A program made the translations under genes and the position numbers. This document shows, piece after piece, positions 22,601-36,300 of a stretch of 64,000 bases of DNA (positions within the stretch are counted from its first letter, which is position 1; each line of letters opens with the position of its first letter). Below the pieces are notes generated by a model that ran no database searches, was not told the origin of the DNA, and worked only from the letters and a program-made list of their open reading frames with translations. The DNA comes from Motacilla alba alba (lineage: Eukaryota > Chordata > Aves > Passeriformes > Motacillidae), in assembly GCF_015832195.1 (NCBI RefSeq), contig NC_052017.1, positions 54,218,152 to 54,282,151 on the forward strand. The letters run 5' to 3'.

Positions 22601-25600
22601 AATCTAACTTTATGTCCTTCATTACTTTTTTAAAATTTCTCAATCTCACAGTTTTCTGTGTATTTATAGATATGAATAGTCTGTTTTTTAGGTTAAATAC
22701 CAAAGTGTTTAATAGTAATAAAACGGATCTTTAAGCTGTAGTGATTAACCCCCAGATTAGGAAACACTTTGAGTCTTCAGGTCTTAAACATCTTACTCCT
22801 GAGCTGAACTCAGTGAGGTAGTGGGACAGAGGATATATTCAGAGAGACTAATTTCATTTTTGTCCCGCTTTTGGTTGAAAAGCTAGGTGAATCCAGGTAA
22901 TTTGAGGTGGATGATCCAAAAGGTTTATACAGAGCATTTGTGATTGTTTCTAACTGTGCCAGTAGTAAGTATCAAAGTTATTTCCCCCACCCCACTACCT
23001 TTCTCCCCTGCCCCCAAATTTAAAACCAACCCAGCCCCCGACCAGAGAAAAAAACCAACAACCTGAACAACAAACTAAACTGAGTCTAAATTATCAGTCA
23101 TGAAATATCATTAAAATCGTTATCAGGATGATGGGTAACCTTGACTTGCATAATAAAGCAAACAAAGAAGATAATCTGCACTTACCTTGTTTCATATTAA
23201 GTACTATGGCTTTTTGAAGCGACTTGATTAAAAAAAAAAGCAACAAATACAAATAAACAAAACATTTCCCTGACGTAGTGAGCATGCACATAGTCTGGTA
23301 GCATAAAGCAGGATGCTTCTGTGATTCTGTGAACGTTTTCAGAGGAAATGTTGTGTCCTTGTCAGAAAATTCAGTTGCTTTGTTTTGCCACAAAAAATGA
23401 TATGTTTTCTTGCAGTGGAACAATCCACTTTAATTTTTAACACCATTTTTTCTTTGGGAGATAATCAGCTATACTTGACATTTGCAATGGATTTCATTAT
23501 GAATGCTGTCAGTGATTACAGCTTGGCAGTTTGCTTCCTGCAATAATAGAAATTGAAGGGGAAGTACCTCATGATTTTGTTTAGTATTTTGGTATTTTCT
23601 AATAAATGCTTATTTTCTCTACTGTGATATGTATATATGTGTGTTTATGTATATGTATACATCTGTAATGAATTCCCTCTCCCCTTGGAAAAATATTTTC
23701 TGTTAACTGGTGCTCCAGAATGTTAGCAGGCAGCGTCACCCAGGATAAATTACTCAGTTTTTCAGTAAGGACAGTTTTCTGTTCTTAATACGGGTATAGA
23801 AGTAGCATATTGCCACATGAGAACTACTGCTGTGGCCTAGAAGGAGTGAGTTGGTACTGAAAGTTCCCTTGTTTGTTTGTTTTGGTTTTTTTTAATTGTA
23901 TAACCTGCAAAAGAACTGATTTGTCCAAGGTTTTCCTCATGATTTCTTTTGAGAACTACATTTCCTTCATTAGATATGCGTTTTCCCCAGCAAACTCCAT
24001 TTTCAGAGTGCTGTTCCAGAGAAACAAGAGAAGCAAAGGATTCTCCATAGCACACGCCAAGTTACATTGGAAGAACATTAATCTCTAAATAGACTGGTTA
24101 GACTGGAATGACCAGAGAGGCAGAAGGAGAAATAAGATTAAGAAACAGAGGTACTTAAGTAACATCAGATTTGCAGTTATCCTTGGTCTTAGGGGAGCTG
24201 CCATAACAGTTTTACTTGTGAAACACATCCTTTAATTAGAAATTCAAGAAGTAGTGAAGTCCTAGGCAGATGAAGAACTCTTTTTTTTTTGTTGGTTTTA
24301 CATCAAACAGAATATTTTACAAAAAATTAAGTTTAAATGATTAAACAAGTAATCTAATTTCTCAAAAAAATTTCTCATAAGTGTTGGCAATATGATTAAA
24401 AACAAATAATCTTTGAAATCTGTTGGATTAGATTTTCATAAAATTCAGTTCAGCAGCAGTATACAATCCTTAAATAAGATGCAGATATTGCATATTGTTA
24501 CTGAAAATACATCCCCTGATTATATGAATGCACTAAGTTTTTTGGAGGGTATTTTTTTGTGGTGTTCTTATCTGACCAGGCAGTTATTTTATGTGGCGAT
24601 GTCAATGGCAGTGGCATTACAGTGAGCTGTTGGACAGCATTTAATACACTGAAAATATTTGGTTGAAGAGTATTGTATGCTATAACATTTTTGCAGTACA
24701 TGAATAATCAATAACTCTTCTAGTACTGAAAGCTAAGTAAAATTGGTGTTTCATAATTTTTTGTGTGTTTTTTGTCTTCCTCTGTGAGCTATGTTTTAGT
24801 ATGTCTTTAAATAGATCAGGTTTTTGTATTTTTACTTCCATAGTATTAAAGTTGCAAGTAACACACACGGAATTTTTGGTTTATTCACAGAATATTTTTA
24901 CAATAAAAAGAATTTCAGAATTAGTTACAGTTGTAAATGACATCATTAGTCTGATCAAATAATTATAATAAAACATACGTGCCAACATTCTTGTTTTATA
25001 CTCTACAATGAGAAGATTTAAAAAATACTTTAATATTTCAAGATTCCAAGATGGCTTAGTTTAAAATAAACCTACAACTTGTATGCTCCCTTTATTTAAT
25101 ACCAAGTAAGCTTCTTTTTTATGCCAGCTTTCCTCTTCAGCTTGTATTTTATTTGATATATGAATCTCCAGTAGCAGTATTATAGAAAACCTCAAATTTT
25201 TTTAATGTATAGGAAAAGGCAGACGTCTGACTAGTTCTGTATTCTCTTATTGCTAGTAGCTCATAAAACGCGATCACATTGTGAGGTAAAACTACTTCCG
25301 CGAAACTTCATCAGACAATTTGCATATCCAGTGCTTTCTGATTTGGTATGCTGCTGTTTGAAACAGCCCTAGACTATTAAAATATGCTTATTTAGAGAGT
25401 TCATTCTTTTCTGTGGAAAAATAGTGTTCAGTTTTCAAACTGTTACCACATTGACTTTTGAACAGAGTTTGAGGTGAAATACATAAATCGTATTCACTAT
25501 AGCTCCTGTAAGTTAAAAGTGTTCTTTTTGTTCTACAACATTATACTTGTTTACAAGTATACAAGGCCCAATTGCAGAAGATAACAAAGCTAGTGCTAGT

Positions 25601-28600
25601 TTGCTATCAGCTGAGAGCAAGCAGCTGATGGATTGCTGTGGGTGACTGGTGACCAGTCACGCATCCAAATGTCACTGATATCCTTATGAGTGTTATGGAA
25701 GTGATAGCAGAGCACAATATATATAGCACTTAGACCTAAAGATACTTAGCCAAGGTACTTTTTGGTCTCACGTTATTGGTATATAATGACTGTGTTATTA
25801 AGTGAGTTGAAATGTTTCTTTAACATTGGCTATTAATAAAGCATGACAAGTAAAGCTGAAATAATATTCCTTCAGTGCCTTTGTTAGTCCTGTGTCTTTT
25901 TTGTATTCATATACTTTATTTGAGGTACTTCTAAATAGGTGTTGCCATACAAAGATGGTAGTGGTTCAGATATATCTGGTTTTTTCCCTTTCTGATATTT
26001 AGGAGTAATTTTTGGAGGCTGCGTAAGCTAGTTTGAATCTAAACTACTTGCATTTTACAATGCCTGATACATACAGGATTCTTAGATGCTTAGGTGGCTC
26101 ATCAGAATGAAAAACAAACCAGAAAAGACCTATTTGATTTCTGTACTACAGCTTTCTGAAAGTGCAGTTCAGCTCTCCTAGATTCTGGGACTTTCTTTAT
26201 TGCAGAGAGAAACTCTTGAAATTTTAGCTCTTCGTTTTTTTCTATTCCGTTAGTACAAATAACCAAATTTATTTATATATTTTACTCTGGGGAATAAGTT
26301 CTTTTTAAGTAAGAGTTGAAACAAAATCTTTAGCTGATAGTTGACATCTTCTAGCTACTTGAAGTAGATGAGGAAAGGGTGGTTTTTCACTTAGACAAGT
26401 TTTGTAGTCTCATCCTCTTTCTTCTGTCTTGCTGTGCTGGTGGTATATTACATAGCAAAACTGCTCATGTACAGTTATAGAAGCTTTTAAGTGTTAACAT
26501 ACTACAAATACATATGCCATGATGCACTTCGCTAACAAGATGTATGAATTTTCAAATTTGCTTAATAACAGGCTAATACAAAATTTGGAACTACTGATTC
26601 TCTTCTTTTTCTGAAAGAGAATAATGATTACCTTTGGCAATCAAACATATTATATGCATGTAACATATGTAATATTCACCTACTGCCATCTCCAGAGCAA
26701 TGAGACTTGGGCCAAACTCTGATCCCTGTTAAATTTTGGGGTTTCTTTCACAGCATATTAAGGAAGCTGTTTGATCTAGAAATTGCATGTACTTTGGCCT
26801 ATGCACTCCACTCGCCAGAATCCTTGTAAAAGAAGATTTGAGCATGGTAATTCTTCAGAGGAACGAGGAATAATAATACTAAGAAGAACACAGTCATTTC
26901 TGGAGTTCAGAAAGTCCTTAAAGATCAAGTAAGGCTGCTTCATTTAGGCAAAACTTGAGGGCTACAAAAACTGTTCAAAATGTTGAAAATACAAAGGTTA
27001 TTTAAACAATAACTCTTGTGTGTCCTTTGATAATACTGAAAGTAACATCATCTGGCATTTGGCTTCATCAACCATTTTACCTCATTTGCAGCTTTCTATC
27101 CAAGATAGAAATGTTTGTTACTCAGTAGGATTTTACTTGCAGAAAAACAGAGTAAGATTTAAATATTGTGACAGAAGATCAGTAATGTCGCAGTTTGCTA
27201 AGGAAACGTTCCTCTTGGACTGCCCATGAGCCACTCTGGCAGTCACACTCGCACCACCCTAGGCTTTTGCTGCTGAGACTGAAGCCCCTTCACCACCAGC
27301 AGCTCCAGTGAGCTGATGGGTGCCCCACCTGACTCCTCACACACTCAAATGGAGACAAGTCTCATGATGCTCACATATCAGACAAGTTTCCCTCACTGCC
27401 TTGACCCAAGGTTTCTCAGAGCAGAGTCCTAGACTCTGCTTCCTTTAAGAATTTTTAATCATGCAGCAGTGCAGCAGTATAATGACAGATGGAGTTTGGT
27501 GTCTGCTTTAGGGACCCTGAACAAAGGAATGCCTGGCTTTCATTTTATATACCTGTTTTAATGGTGATATTTGATCTGGCGTCTTCTCACTGTTCATTGA
27601 GTTCTACGGAGTCTCTGGGTGGCTGGACACAGTCCAGCTGGCATGGCAAGGCTGTGTCTTTTGTTGGGCAAAGGGCTCATTGCTGGGGGTTTCAGCCGTT
27701 TCCCCCCACCCAGGGCACAACCTGTAGCTTGCAGTGCCATTGTACAATGAGCTACCTGTACTATTTGTAGTCCTCAACAGCCTTCAGTTTATAAATTTTG
27801 TGCTTGAGATTAAGGTCAGTATGGGCTAGGGAGATTATTTACCCTGGAGTATCACCAAATTGGTAGGATTGGAAGGAACCTGTGGAGATTGTAGCATTGG
27901 AGTCCCTGGGTGGGCAAGAATAGGTTGGATTCAGTCTACATGGGGACCCTCAGCCAATGTCATTCAGCTGTAAATGCAGATGTATCATCGGCCAGAGAGC
28001 TGGACTCTGCTAAGACCTCAATGAATCACATGTGTAATTAGAGCTCCTGTAAAAGGAGCTGCGGGAATATACTTGGGGCTGTTTGTCACAAGAACTTCCG
28101 AGTGTGTGTTGTCCCTGTCTCTGACCCACACCTCTCCCCCTGCCCAACGTTACAGGAGATCATGTAGTCCAACCCTGTTCCCAAGGCAGGGTCACCTAGA
28201 GCAGGTTACACAGGAAGTGAGTGTCTCCAGGTAGGTTTTGAATGTCTTCAGAGGGACATTCTATGACCTTCCTGGAAAGCTTATTTTAGGGTTTTGCTAC
28301 CCTAAGTGTAAAGGTCTTCCTCATGTTGAGGTGGAACTTTCTGTTGTTTAGTTTATGGCCATTACTCCTTGTCCTGTTGCTGGGCACCACTGAAAAGAGT
28401 CTGGCATCATCCTCTTGACAACCTTCTTTGAGATATTTGTATGTATTGATTAGATCTCTTCTCTGTCTTCTCTTTTTAGAACTAAACAGGCCCAGCTCCT
28501 GCCATCTTTCCATGTGAGAAAGATGTTCCAGACCCCTAATTATCTTTGTGGCCGTCTGCTGGAACCTCTCCAGAAGCTCCTTATATTTTTTGTACTGAGG

Positions 28601-31600
28601 AGTTCCAGAACTCCACACAGCACTCCAGATGTTGTCTTATTAGAGCTGAGTAGAGGGGGAGGATCACGTCCCTCAACCTGCTGGGCACAGTCTTCCTGAT
28701 GTACCGCAGGGTACCACTGGCCCTCCTAGCTGCAAGGGCACTGCTGACTCATGGTAAACTTGCAGCTGCTCCAAGACTCCGAGCTTCTTCTCTGCAGAGC
28801 TGCTCTCTTCATCCCCTCAGCTGATACTTGAGGTTATTCTTTTCCAGGTGCAGTCCCCTTGTGGAACTTCATTAGGTTGCTTTGTGTCCAGTTCTCCAGC
28901 TTATCAAGGTCCTGCTAAATGGCAGCACAGCCTTTAGGTGTATTAGCCACTCCCCCCAGAGTATATTTGAAACAAAGTGTTGGAAGATCTTAGTAGGATT
29001 TCTATAGCAAGCTTCAAGTGTGATATGATGGTACTCTTAGGATTAGAAAAGGTTAAAGAATGACCTACATCTTCGCATCTTCTGCTTATGGTATGCTTCA
29101 ACTCAGTTGATTCTAGTTTTATTGATTGCTATACCAGCCTACTGCTGATATGCTGCTAGTGATACATTAGACAATATAGCACCAGATGTATTTAATGTTT
29201 CTGAAGCTAGTAAGATAATTCAGAGTGGGTTTTAGGACAAATACTGAAGCACAAGAATCCTGTGTGGTAATATTATTTAATGTTGACTGACTAGCAGGTT
29301 GCTTCTTGCTTCTTTGCAGGCAGAGGTGAATAATTTTTTTGTGATTTTTAATAACCCTTTCCCTAACATTCTCACCCCAGAGTTAACTAGACAGTTAGTT
29401 CTTAAAGTTGTACTGAATAGTTGGTTGAAAAAAAAAAGAAAAATGCAGATAAAACCACTTGTTGGAAAGCATTAAGTAGTGTAATTACAGGACTCACCAG
29501 AGGGCTCTGCCCATAATTTAACTAAATATGTACCAGGTTATGAGCTGGCAGAGTGTTGTGGTATGACATTGGCCAGACTCCAGGCACTTAGAAAAGCCGT
29601 TCAGTCACTCACTCTTGTTACAGTTGGGCAGAGGAGAGGGGAAGGAAATTAATGGAGGGTTCCTGAGTTAAGAATGGGGGGAAAACACTCTAAGGGCAAA
29701 ATAAGTTCAAATTTAAAGGTATAAGGTAAATTTGTTATTGACAGAGTCAGAAAAGGATAACGAGAAGTAAAATAAGCCTTTTAAATACCTTTCTTCTCCC
29801 CCAGCCCCTCCCTCTTTCCCCCTGACAGCATAGGGAGACAGGGAGTTGGGGTTTTGGTTAGTTCATCACCTGAGATCTTTTTCTATTCGCTCAGGGAGGA
29901 AAGTCTTTTCTCTGCTATGCTGTGGGGTCCCTCCCATGGGAGATGGTTCTCTGTGAACTCCTCTAGTGTGGCTTCAATCTCACAAGCATCAGTCCTGCCA
30001 AAACTGCTGCAACATGAGTCCCTCCCATGGGCAAACAATCTTTCTGAAATTGCTGTGGTGTGGGTCACTCATCGGCAGGGTGCAGTCCTTCGAGGATAGG
30101 CTGTTCTAGTTTGGAAGTTCGACATGGTGGAAGCTTGTAGCCATTTCTCACAGAAGCCATTTCTGTGGCCCTCCCCCACTACTAAAAAACCAGGCCATGC
30201 CAAATCAACACACAGAGTAACAAAAATTCCGTAAGCAAGTCCTTAAATATTTTCATTGTTGGTCACCCAACATTGGAGAGTGGAGGATGAGCTCACTAAT
30301 GGGCAAAGGCAGCCAGATGTAAATGTATTAAAGAAATACCGCTTTTGGACCATGACTGAGTATATTCTGTCTTACGTAGCTATTTGAAGTGTGAAACACT
30401 TGTCTTGGCTGCTGAAGAGGAAATATTTTGAAATTTCATCTTGATTGAGGGCTCACTGTTCTGCCTCAGTATTGTTGTGCCTTCTTTACTTGTAAGGTTG
30501 GCTCACAGAATCACAAAATTAAGTAGGTTGAAAAGGACCTTTGTGATCATCAAGTCCAACTTATGACCTAACATTACCTTATCAACTAGACATGGCACTA
30601 AGTGCCACATCCAGTCTTTTCTTAAGCACCTTCAGGGATGGTGACTCCACCACCTCCCTGGGGAGTCCACTCCAGTGCCCAATCACTCCTTCTGTGGAGA
30701 ACTTTGTCCTAACATCCTCCTAAACGTCTTAAACCTAAACATTGTCTGAGGCAGCTTAAGTTGTTTCTTGGGAGAAGAGACTGACCCCCACTTGGCTACA
30801 ACTTCCTTTGAGGCAGGTGTAGAGAGTGAAAAGATCTCCCCTGACTCTCCTTGTCTCCAGGCTAAACAACCCCTCAGCCATTCCTCATGGGACTTGTGTT
30901 CCAGACCCATCACCAGCTTTGTTGCCCTTCTCTGGACATGCTCCAGCATGTCAACATCCTTCCTAAATTGAGGGGCCCAGACCTGAACACAGTACTCAAG
31001 GTGTGGCCTCACCAGTGCCAAGAATCACTTCCCTGGTCCTGCTGACCACACTATTACTGGTACAGGCCAGGATGCCATTGGCTTTCTTGACCATGTGGGC
31101 ACACTGCCGGGTCACGTTCAGTCTGCCATCAGTCAGTACCCTCAGGTCCCTTTCTGGCTGGCCTCTGTCCAGCCTCTCTGTCCCCATCCTGTAGTTCTGC
31201 AGGGGGTTGTTGTGGCCAAAGTACAGGACCTTGTCTTGTTAAACCTCATATCGTTGGATTTGTGCCATCAATCCAGCCCATCCAGGTTGCTCTGCAGAGC
31301 TCTCCTACCCTCCAGCAGATTGAGATTCACACCCAACTTGGTGTCATCTGCAAATTTTCTAATGGTAGACTCGATCCCCTCATCCAGATAATTAGTAAAG
31401 ATATTAAGCAGGTCTGGGCCCAGCACAGATCCCTGGGGGATGTCACCAGTGATGGGCCACTAATTGGATGCAACACCGTTCACCACCACTCTCTGGGCCT
31501 GGCCATCCAGCCAGTTCTTAATCCTGCAAAGAGTGCACCTCTTCAAACCATGGGCTGCCAGCTTTTCCAGGATTTTCCCAGGAGAGACAGTGTCAGAGGC

Positions 31601-33346
31601 TTTGCTCAGTCCAGGTAGGCAACATCGACAGCCTTCCCCACATCTACCAGGTGGGTCACCTGGTCGTAAAAGGACATCAGGTTGGTTAAGTAGGGCCTGC
31701 CCATCCTAAATCTATGCTGGCTGGTTCTGATCCCTTGGCCACCTTGTAGGTGCTGTGTGATCGTACTCAAGATGATCTGTTCATAACCTTGCTGGGCACC
31801 GAGGTCAGACTGACATGCTTGTAGTTTTCTGGATCCTCCTTTTGGTCCTTCTGATGGATGGGCATTAGATTGACCAGTTTCCAGTCATCTCGGACGTCCC
31901 CAGTTAGCCAAGACTGATGATAAGTGAGGGAGAATGGCTTAGGGAGCTCTTCTTCCAGCTCACTTATCACCCTAGTATGGATCCCATCTGGTCCCACAGG
32001 CCTGTGAGCATTTTAAGTGGCTTAGCAGGTCACTAACTGCTTCTTTCTGGATTGCAGGAGGGCTATTTATTATCTGTCTGTCTAATAGTTCAGGAGGCCA
32101 GTTGTCCTGAGGACAACCTGTTTTATTATTAAAAACTGAGGAAAAGAGGCCTCCTTCCCTTCTGTGCTTGCCTTTACTCAATCAAGAAAAGGCAGAGCTT
32201 AGACTATTTAGAAATGTCCTTGCATCATGATCAGCATCAGTGAAACTTAATAGAATTTTTAATTGCATTCTACTGTTTGTGTAAGCTTTTAGTTATGATG
32301 GAGACACTGGAGTTGTATGTCTGCAAATTCAAGCAGTACTGCATCAGTTTCCTTTTTCTCAAATTCATAACTGGATTGGCATGTTTTAGGCAGTGGACAG
32401 TTTGGATCTTACTGTGTTAAAACAGGGTTGCATATCCCTATCAGTCTACCAGATAGTTTGAGTGAATTTTAGAAATGAACTTGTGCCATTGCTTAAAGTT
32501 CTGTCATCTTACCTGTATGTTTTTGGTTTTATAATTAATATTTTGTGAAAGAATGAATTTGTAAATTTGTGAATTTATGTCTGAGCGTCCTGAACCTGGT
32601 TGCACTAACATGGTCATGGACTTCGAGGGATTACTTAAAATCTAACAATTCATAGACACTGAACAAGCTGACAGACCATTTTTTTGGGGGAGGATGAACT
32701 TGTTAGAGATCAAATAGGAATCCTTTTTAATGCAAACTTTTGGTGTACTAAATAATGCAATTAAGATTAAGCAAAATAATGCTATGGTGAAATGTCACAA
32801 CTTAATATTTTGAGCACTAGCAGGCTGTTACTGTGAAGAGAGAATTTAAATTGTCCGTAGTTCCTGAAGTTCTTGATGGTCATGTTGTTAAAAGTGATTT
32901 AATTAAGGTGAAGATAATATATGTTACATGTTAAAAATGTTCTTAATCTTTTGGTTAATAATATTTGCCTAATCTATTTATCAGTGCTTTGCAAACTGTC
33001 TTTCATTTTCTTAACTGGTCCTCTCCAAACATGCAAAGTAATTTTTATCTTAAAAAGTTTCATAATTTTATTTGTGAATTTGCATGCTTCTAATTCATGA
33101 GGCCATCAGGCTTGCTTATAGTATTGCTGCTGTATGTTTGTACACTTGTGTATACAGTGTATATGCCTTTTCTTTTATTGGCATATGCCCTTTCAAGAGG
33201 AGCAAGAATTTATATGACCATCAACAGTTGATGAAGACTGATTTCTGGCACCATTATCACTTGTCAGTTTTGTCAATTTCCTTATTTTTGTCTTGTCTGA
33301 AAGCTCAGAGGAGGAAAAAAACGGTAGGTGGGTTTTGCACACCTCT

Positions 33347-33384
<38 letters not shown>

Positions 33385-36300
33385 CTACCTACGTATATAT
33401 ACATACCCATACACATACACACATATATGTGCACACACACATGTACACACATTTTTATATATATATGTATGAGGAGCTTTTGCACAGCTTACTCTTAAGA
33501 ATTATACTTCTAACAGGTTGAGGGAGGAGGACAACAAACTCAGTGTGTTGTTGCTACCACAGTGAATGCATAGGGCAAGTTTGTTGAGGCTCCAGGGGAA
33601 TGAAGAAGATTGAGAGCATGAGGAATGTGACCATCTTTTTTATTAGCAGCTCATTTTGCAGTAACTTAAAGTGAGAAATTTCAGCTTTGTTGGCAACTAG
33701 TTATTGGCAAATCTGAGGCTATTTATTGTATATGGCTCTCACAGAATATTTACCACTTCTTATATTTTCTGAAAGTGTTTGGCGAACATAAATTCAAAGT
33801 CATGAAGGGTTCGGCAAACATTAATTCAAAGTCATGTAGCCTTTCAGATCTTACCTGTGAAAATATTTCTCTCTCTCAGTTTGAATTTATGTAATTAATC
33901 TGCTACAGCACTGGAATAAATGTAATCATCACCAAAAAACAAAAGTAGTTTAAACTCCTAACTTATATTAGTATTTGATTCCTAAAAGTACTGTTTAGTA
34001 ACTTGATAGAGGGGTTTGTGTCATTATTTCAGAACAATTTTATTTAGTTTGGTTCAATCAGCAATCAGTACTGAAATCTCAAGCTGTAAGGAAGTCGAAC
34101 CTTGAACTTAGGTATGTGAGTATAATCATGAGAGGAATATTTTTGTCTCTCAGTTACAGCATCCTAAATGCATTACATTACATGTATATATTCAATTTGA
34201 ATTCAAATTCCAGTCTCTTGGTTTCACGTTTTCACCTCTAGGAATTTATATCTCTTCTTAGATACTGATATGGTAAAATAGTTAAATTTAACTTATGGTA
34301 TTTTTATTAAATAGTCTGCTAGTAGTTTAAAAAAATTGTAAGGAATTTTTAAAATGTAGACAGCATTCTAGTGTATAAAAGCATCCGACGATAAATAGTC
34401 AAAAGCAAGCATTTTAGATTATATATAACTGAAATACTGATAGAATTTTTAGAATAATGAGTTGTTAATGAATAACTGAGAGCAAATAGGGCTTAGTGAT
34501 ATATGAAGACAACTCATCCACGGAAGTTAAAAATATTACATTAGCAATTCCTGAAACATAATTTTTATCTTGGGCTAAACTAGGATCTTTTAAATAGTAT
34601 GCTTGTTTTGTTCTAAAGAAATTTTGATCAAAACTGTATTTTGGCTGTTCTGAAATGATCTCTAGTGCATATTTTCTGGTTACATCCTCCCTTTATCAAT
34701 ATCTGTTGTCTCATAAACTGCTGTATTGTTTTGTTATGTTTTTAATAGCATGGAAAAATGGAGTAAAATTTTGCGATGTTCTTTATTGCTTGATCTATTT
34801 TAATTTTCCTCCTTTTTGCATTGAATAACAGCTGTTAGCTGGGATGATAGCAGAACCTGCTTTTCTCTCTGAGTATACTATCTTTGCTTTGGATCCCACC
34901 AAACAACCTAAGCCACAGAGTGACGGTGTGGTGAGTCCTCCCCACCCCTCTTAGTGATGCCTTTAGCAGGTGGAGGAGAGTAATATACTAGAAGGCAAAC
35001 TTACTTGTTTGTGGCTTCTTCTCACAAAGACCTCTGTCTTAACTATCTTGTTGCTAACCCTGAACTAAATTTCACAGAGGTAATAGCTTATAGCTCCTGG
35101 CTGGTATGCTGGTATGATGTAAATTTATTGTAACATTAAAAAATTAACATATTTTTTCTTATACAGGCAACAATACACAAATTTAAATAACTGTTGCACA
35201 AGTTTGTATGTGTGTTGCATAGAAATTTCCTCTTCATATTATGTATGTCTGTATGTATTTCAAGATAAATGGATAGAATTAACATTGGGATTGGTTATGT
35301 GTAAAACTTACATGCTAGTTGCTGTATACAGTGAAATGTAGCATGTCATTTACTTCTAATGGTAGCAGGAAATAATTATTTCACATGGACACATAAATTA
35401 ATCTACATCTAGTTGATAACCTGGCAGTTATTATTGTGAAGATGAATAGTCTTTTTTTAATAGTTAGATTTTACTTTAAATATATATTTCTTTGCCTGGA
35501 AATGTTGTCTTCACTATATATAAGTGGAGAAGCTCAGTGAGAGGTGGCAAGAAGTGAAGGAAAGGAAGCAGGCATAGGGAGGAAGTCAGACTTCTGTTTT
35601 CTGATATAGGCATATAGAAGCTGTATTCCTATTGGCAGAGGACAGGAATGGCATTTTTCACGTGCTTTAGAGGCATGGCATTCCCAAGTCTGTAAGTGAT
35701 TTAAAGCACAGTAATTTTTAGAATGCCAGCTCATCGTTATACTTCATGATTACTTTGTGAGTACTCTTTTCCTGCTCATGGTTTAAATTGACCAGTCACT
35801 GAAAGCTATAACAGGATCAAAATTTAATAGCCAGGACATACCACAACACACTTGTTAGACTTGTCTCTCTCAAGCTAAACAAGATAGGACAGAAACAGTG
35901 ATTAAAATGGTGGTCCCAGGAAAGTGTATTCTGACCATATTCCAGGTCCAGCAATCGTTCCTTAAAGATTCACTTCAAATTTAAGTAAGCTTTGTTAGTT
36001 TTCACCATTCAACAGAATTATCTAAAAAAAATTCATTTCACTTAACTGTTTGTGTGAGTGCTCCAATGTTGTCTTTATATGATCTTTTAGTATGTACTTC
36101 ATGGGCATATTTAGTGGCTCACATATTTATATGCAAGACTCCAGTAATGAAACTGTTATTGTTAATGTGTTACCAATGTGTACTAATATGTTACCTGTAA
36201 AACTTATTTTGTTCTCTGAACTTCTTGAAAATTCTAGAGCAGTACTCACAATAAGAACTAGGAGAGGGAGAAAATGATGGGAAAGTTTATAGAGAATAGG

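Larger units (their letters stand above)
22561..34831 (+). other. GOLGA4: GOLGA4 intron 2
   Basis: The longest intron here (12.3 kb), gtcagt to aacag. Holds an A-rich stretch near 23041, CR1 fragments, two solo LTRs (27890-28154, 29554-30212), a (GT)n tract and an unassigned GC-richer stretch (about 27230-27780). Confidence 0.85.

Noticed and set aside
30683..31021. Reverse-transcriptase-like peptide on the minus strand
   Set aside because: It is a real CR1 remnant, but not a gene; it is annotated as part of the CR1 fragment.
33084..33521. 145-codon open frame
   Set aside because: Driven by the (GT)n/(CA)n tract; composition is repetitive Cys-Val and His-Thr.
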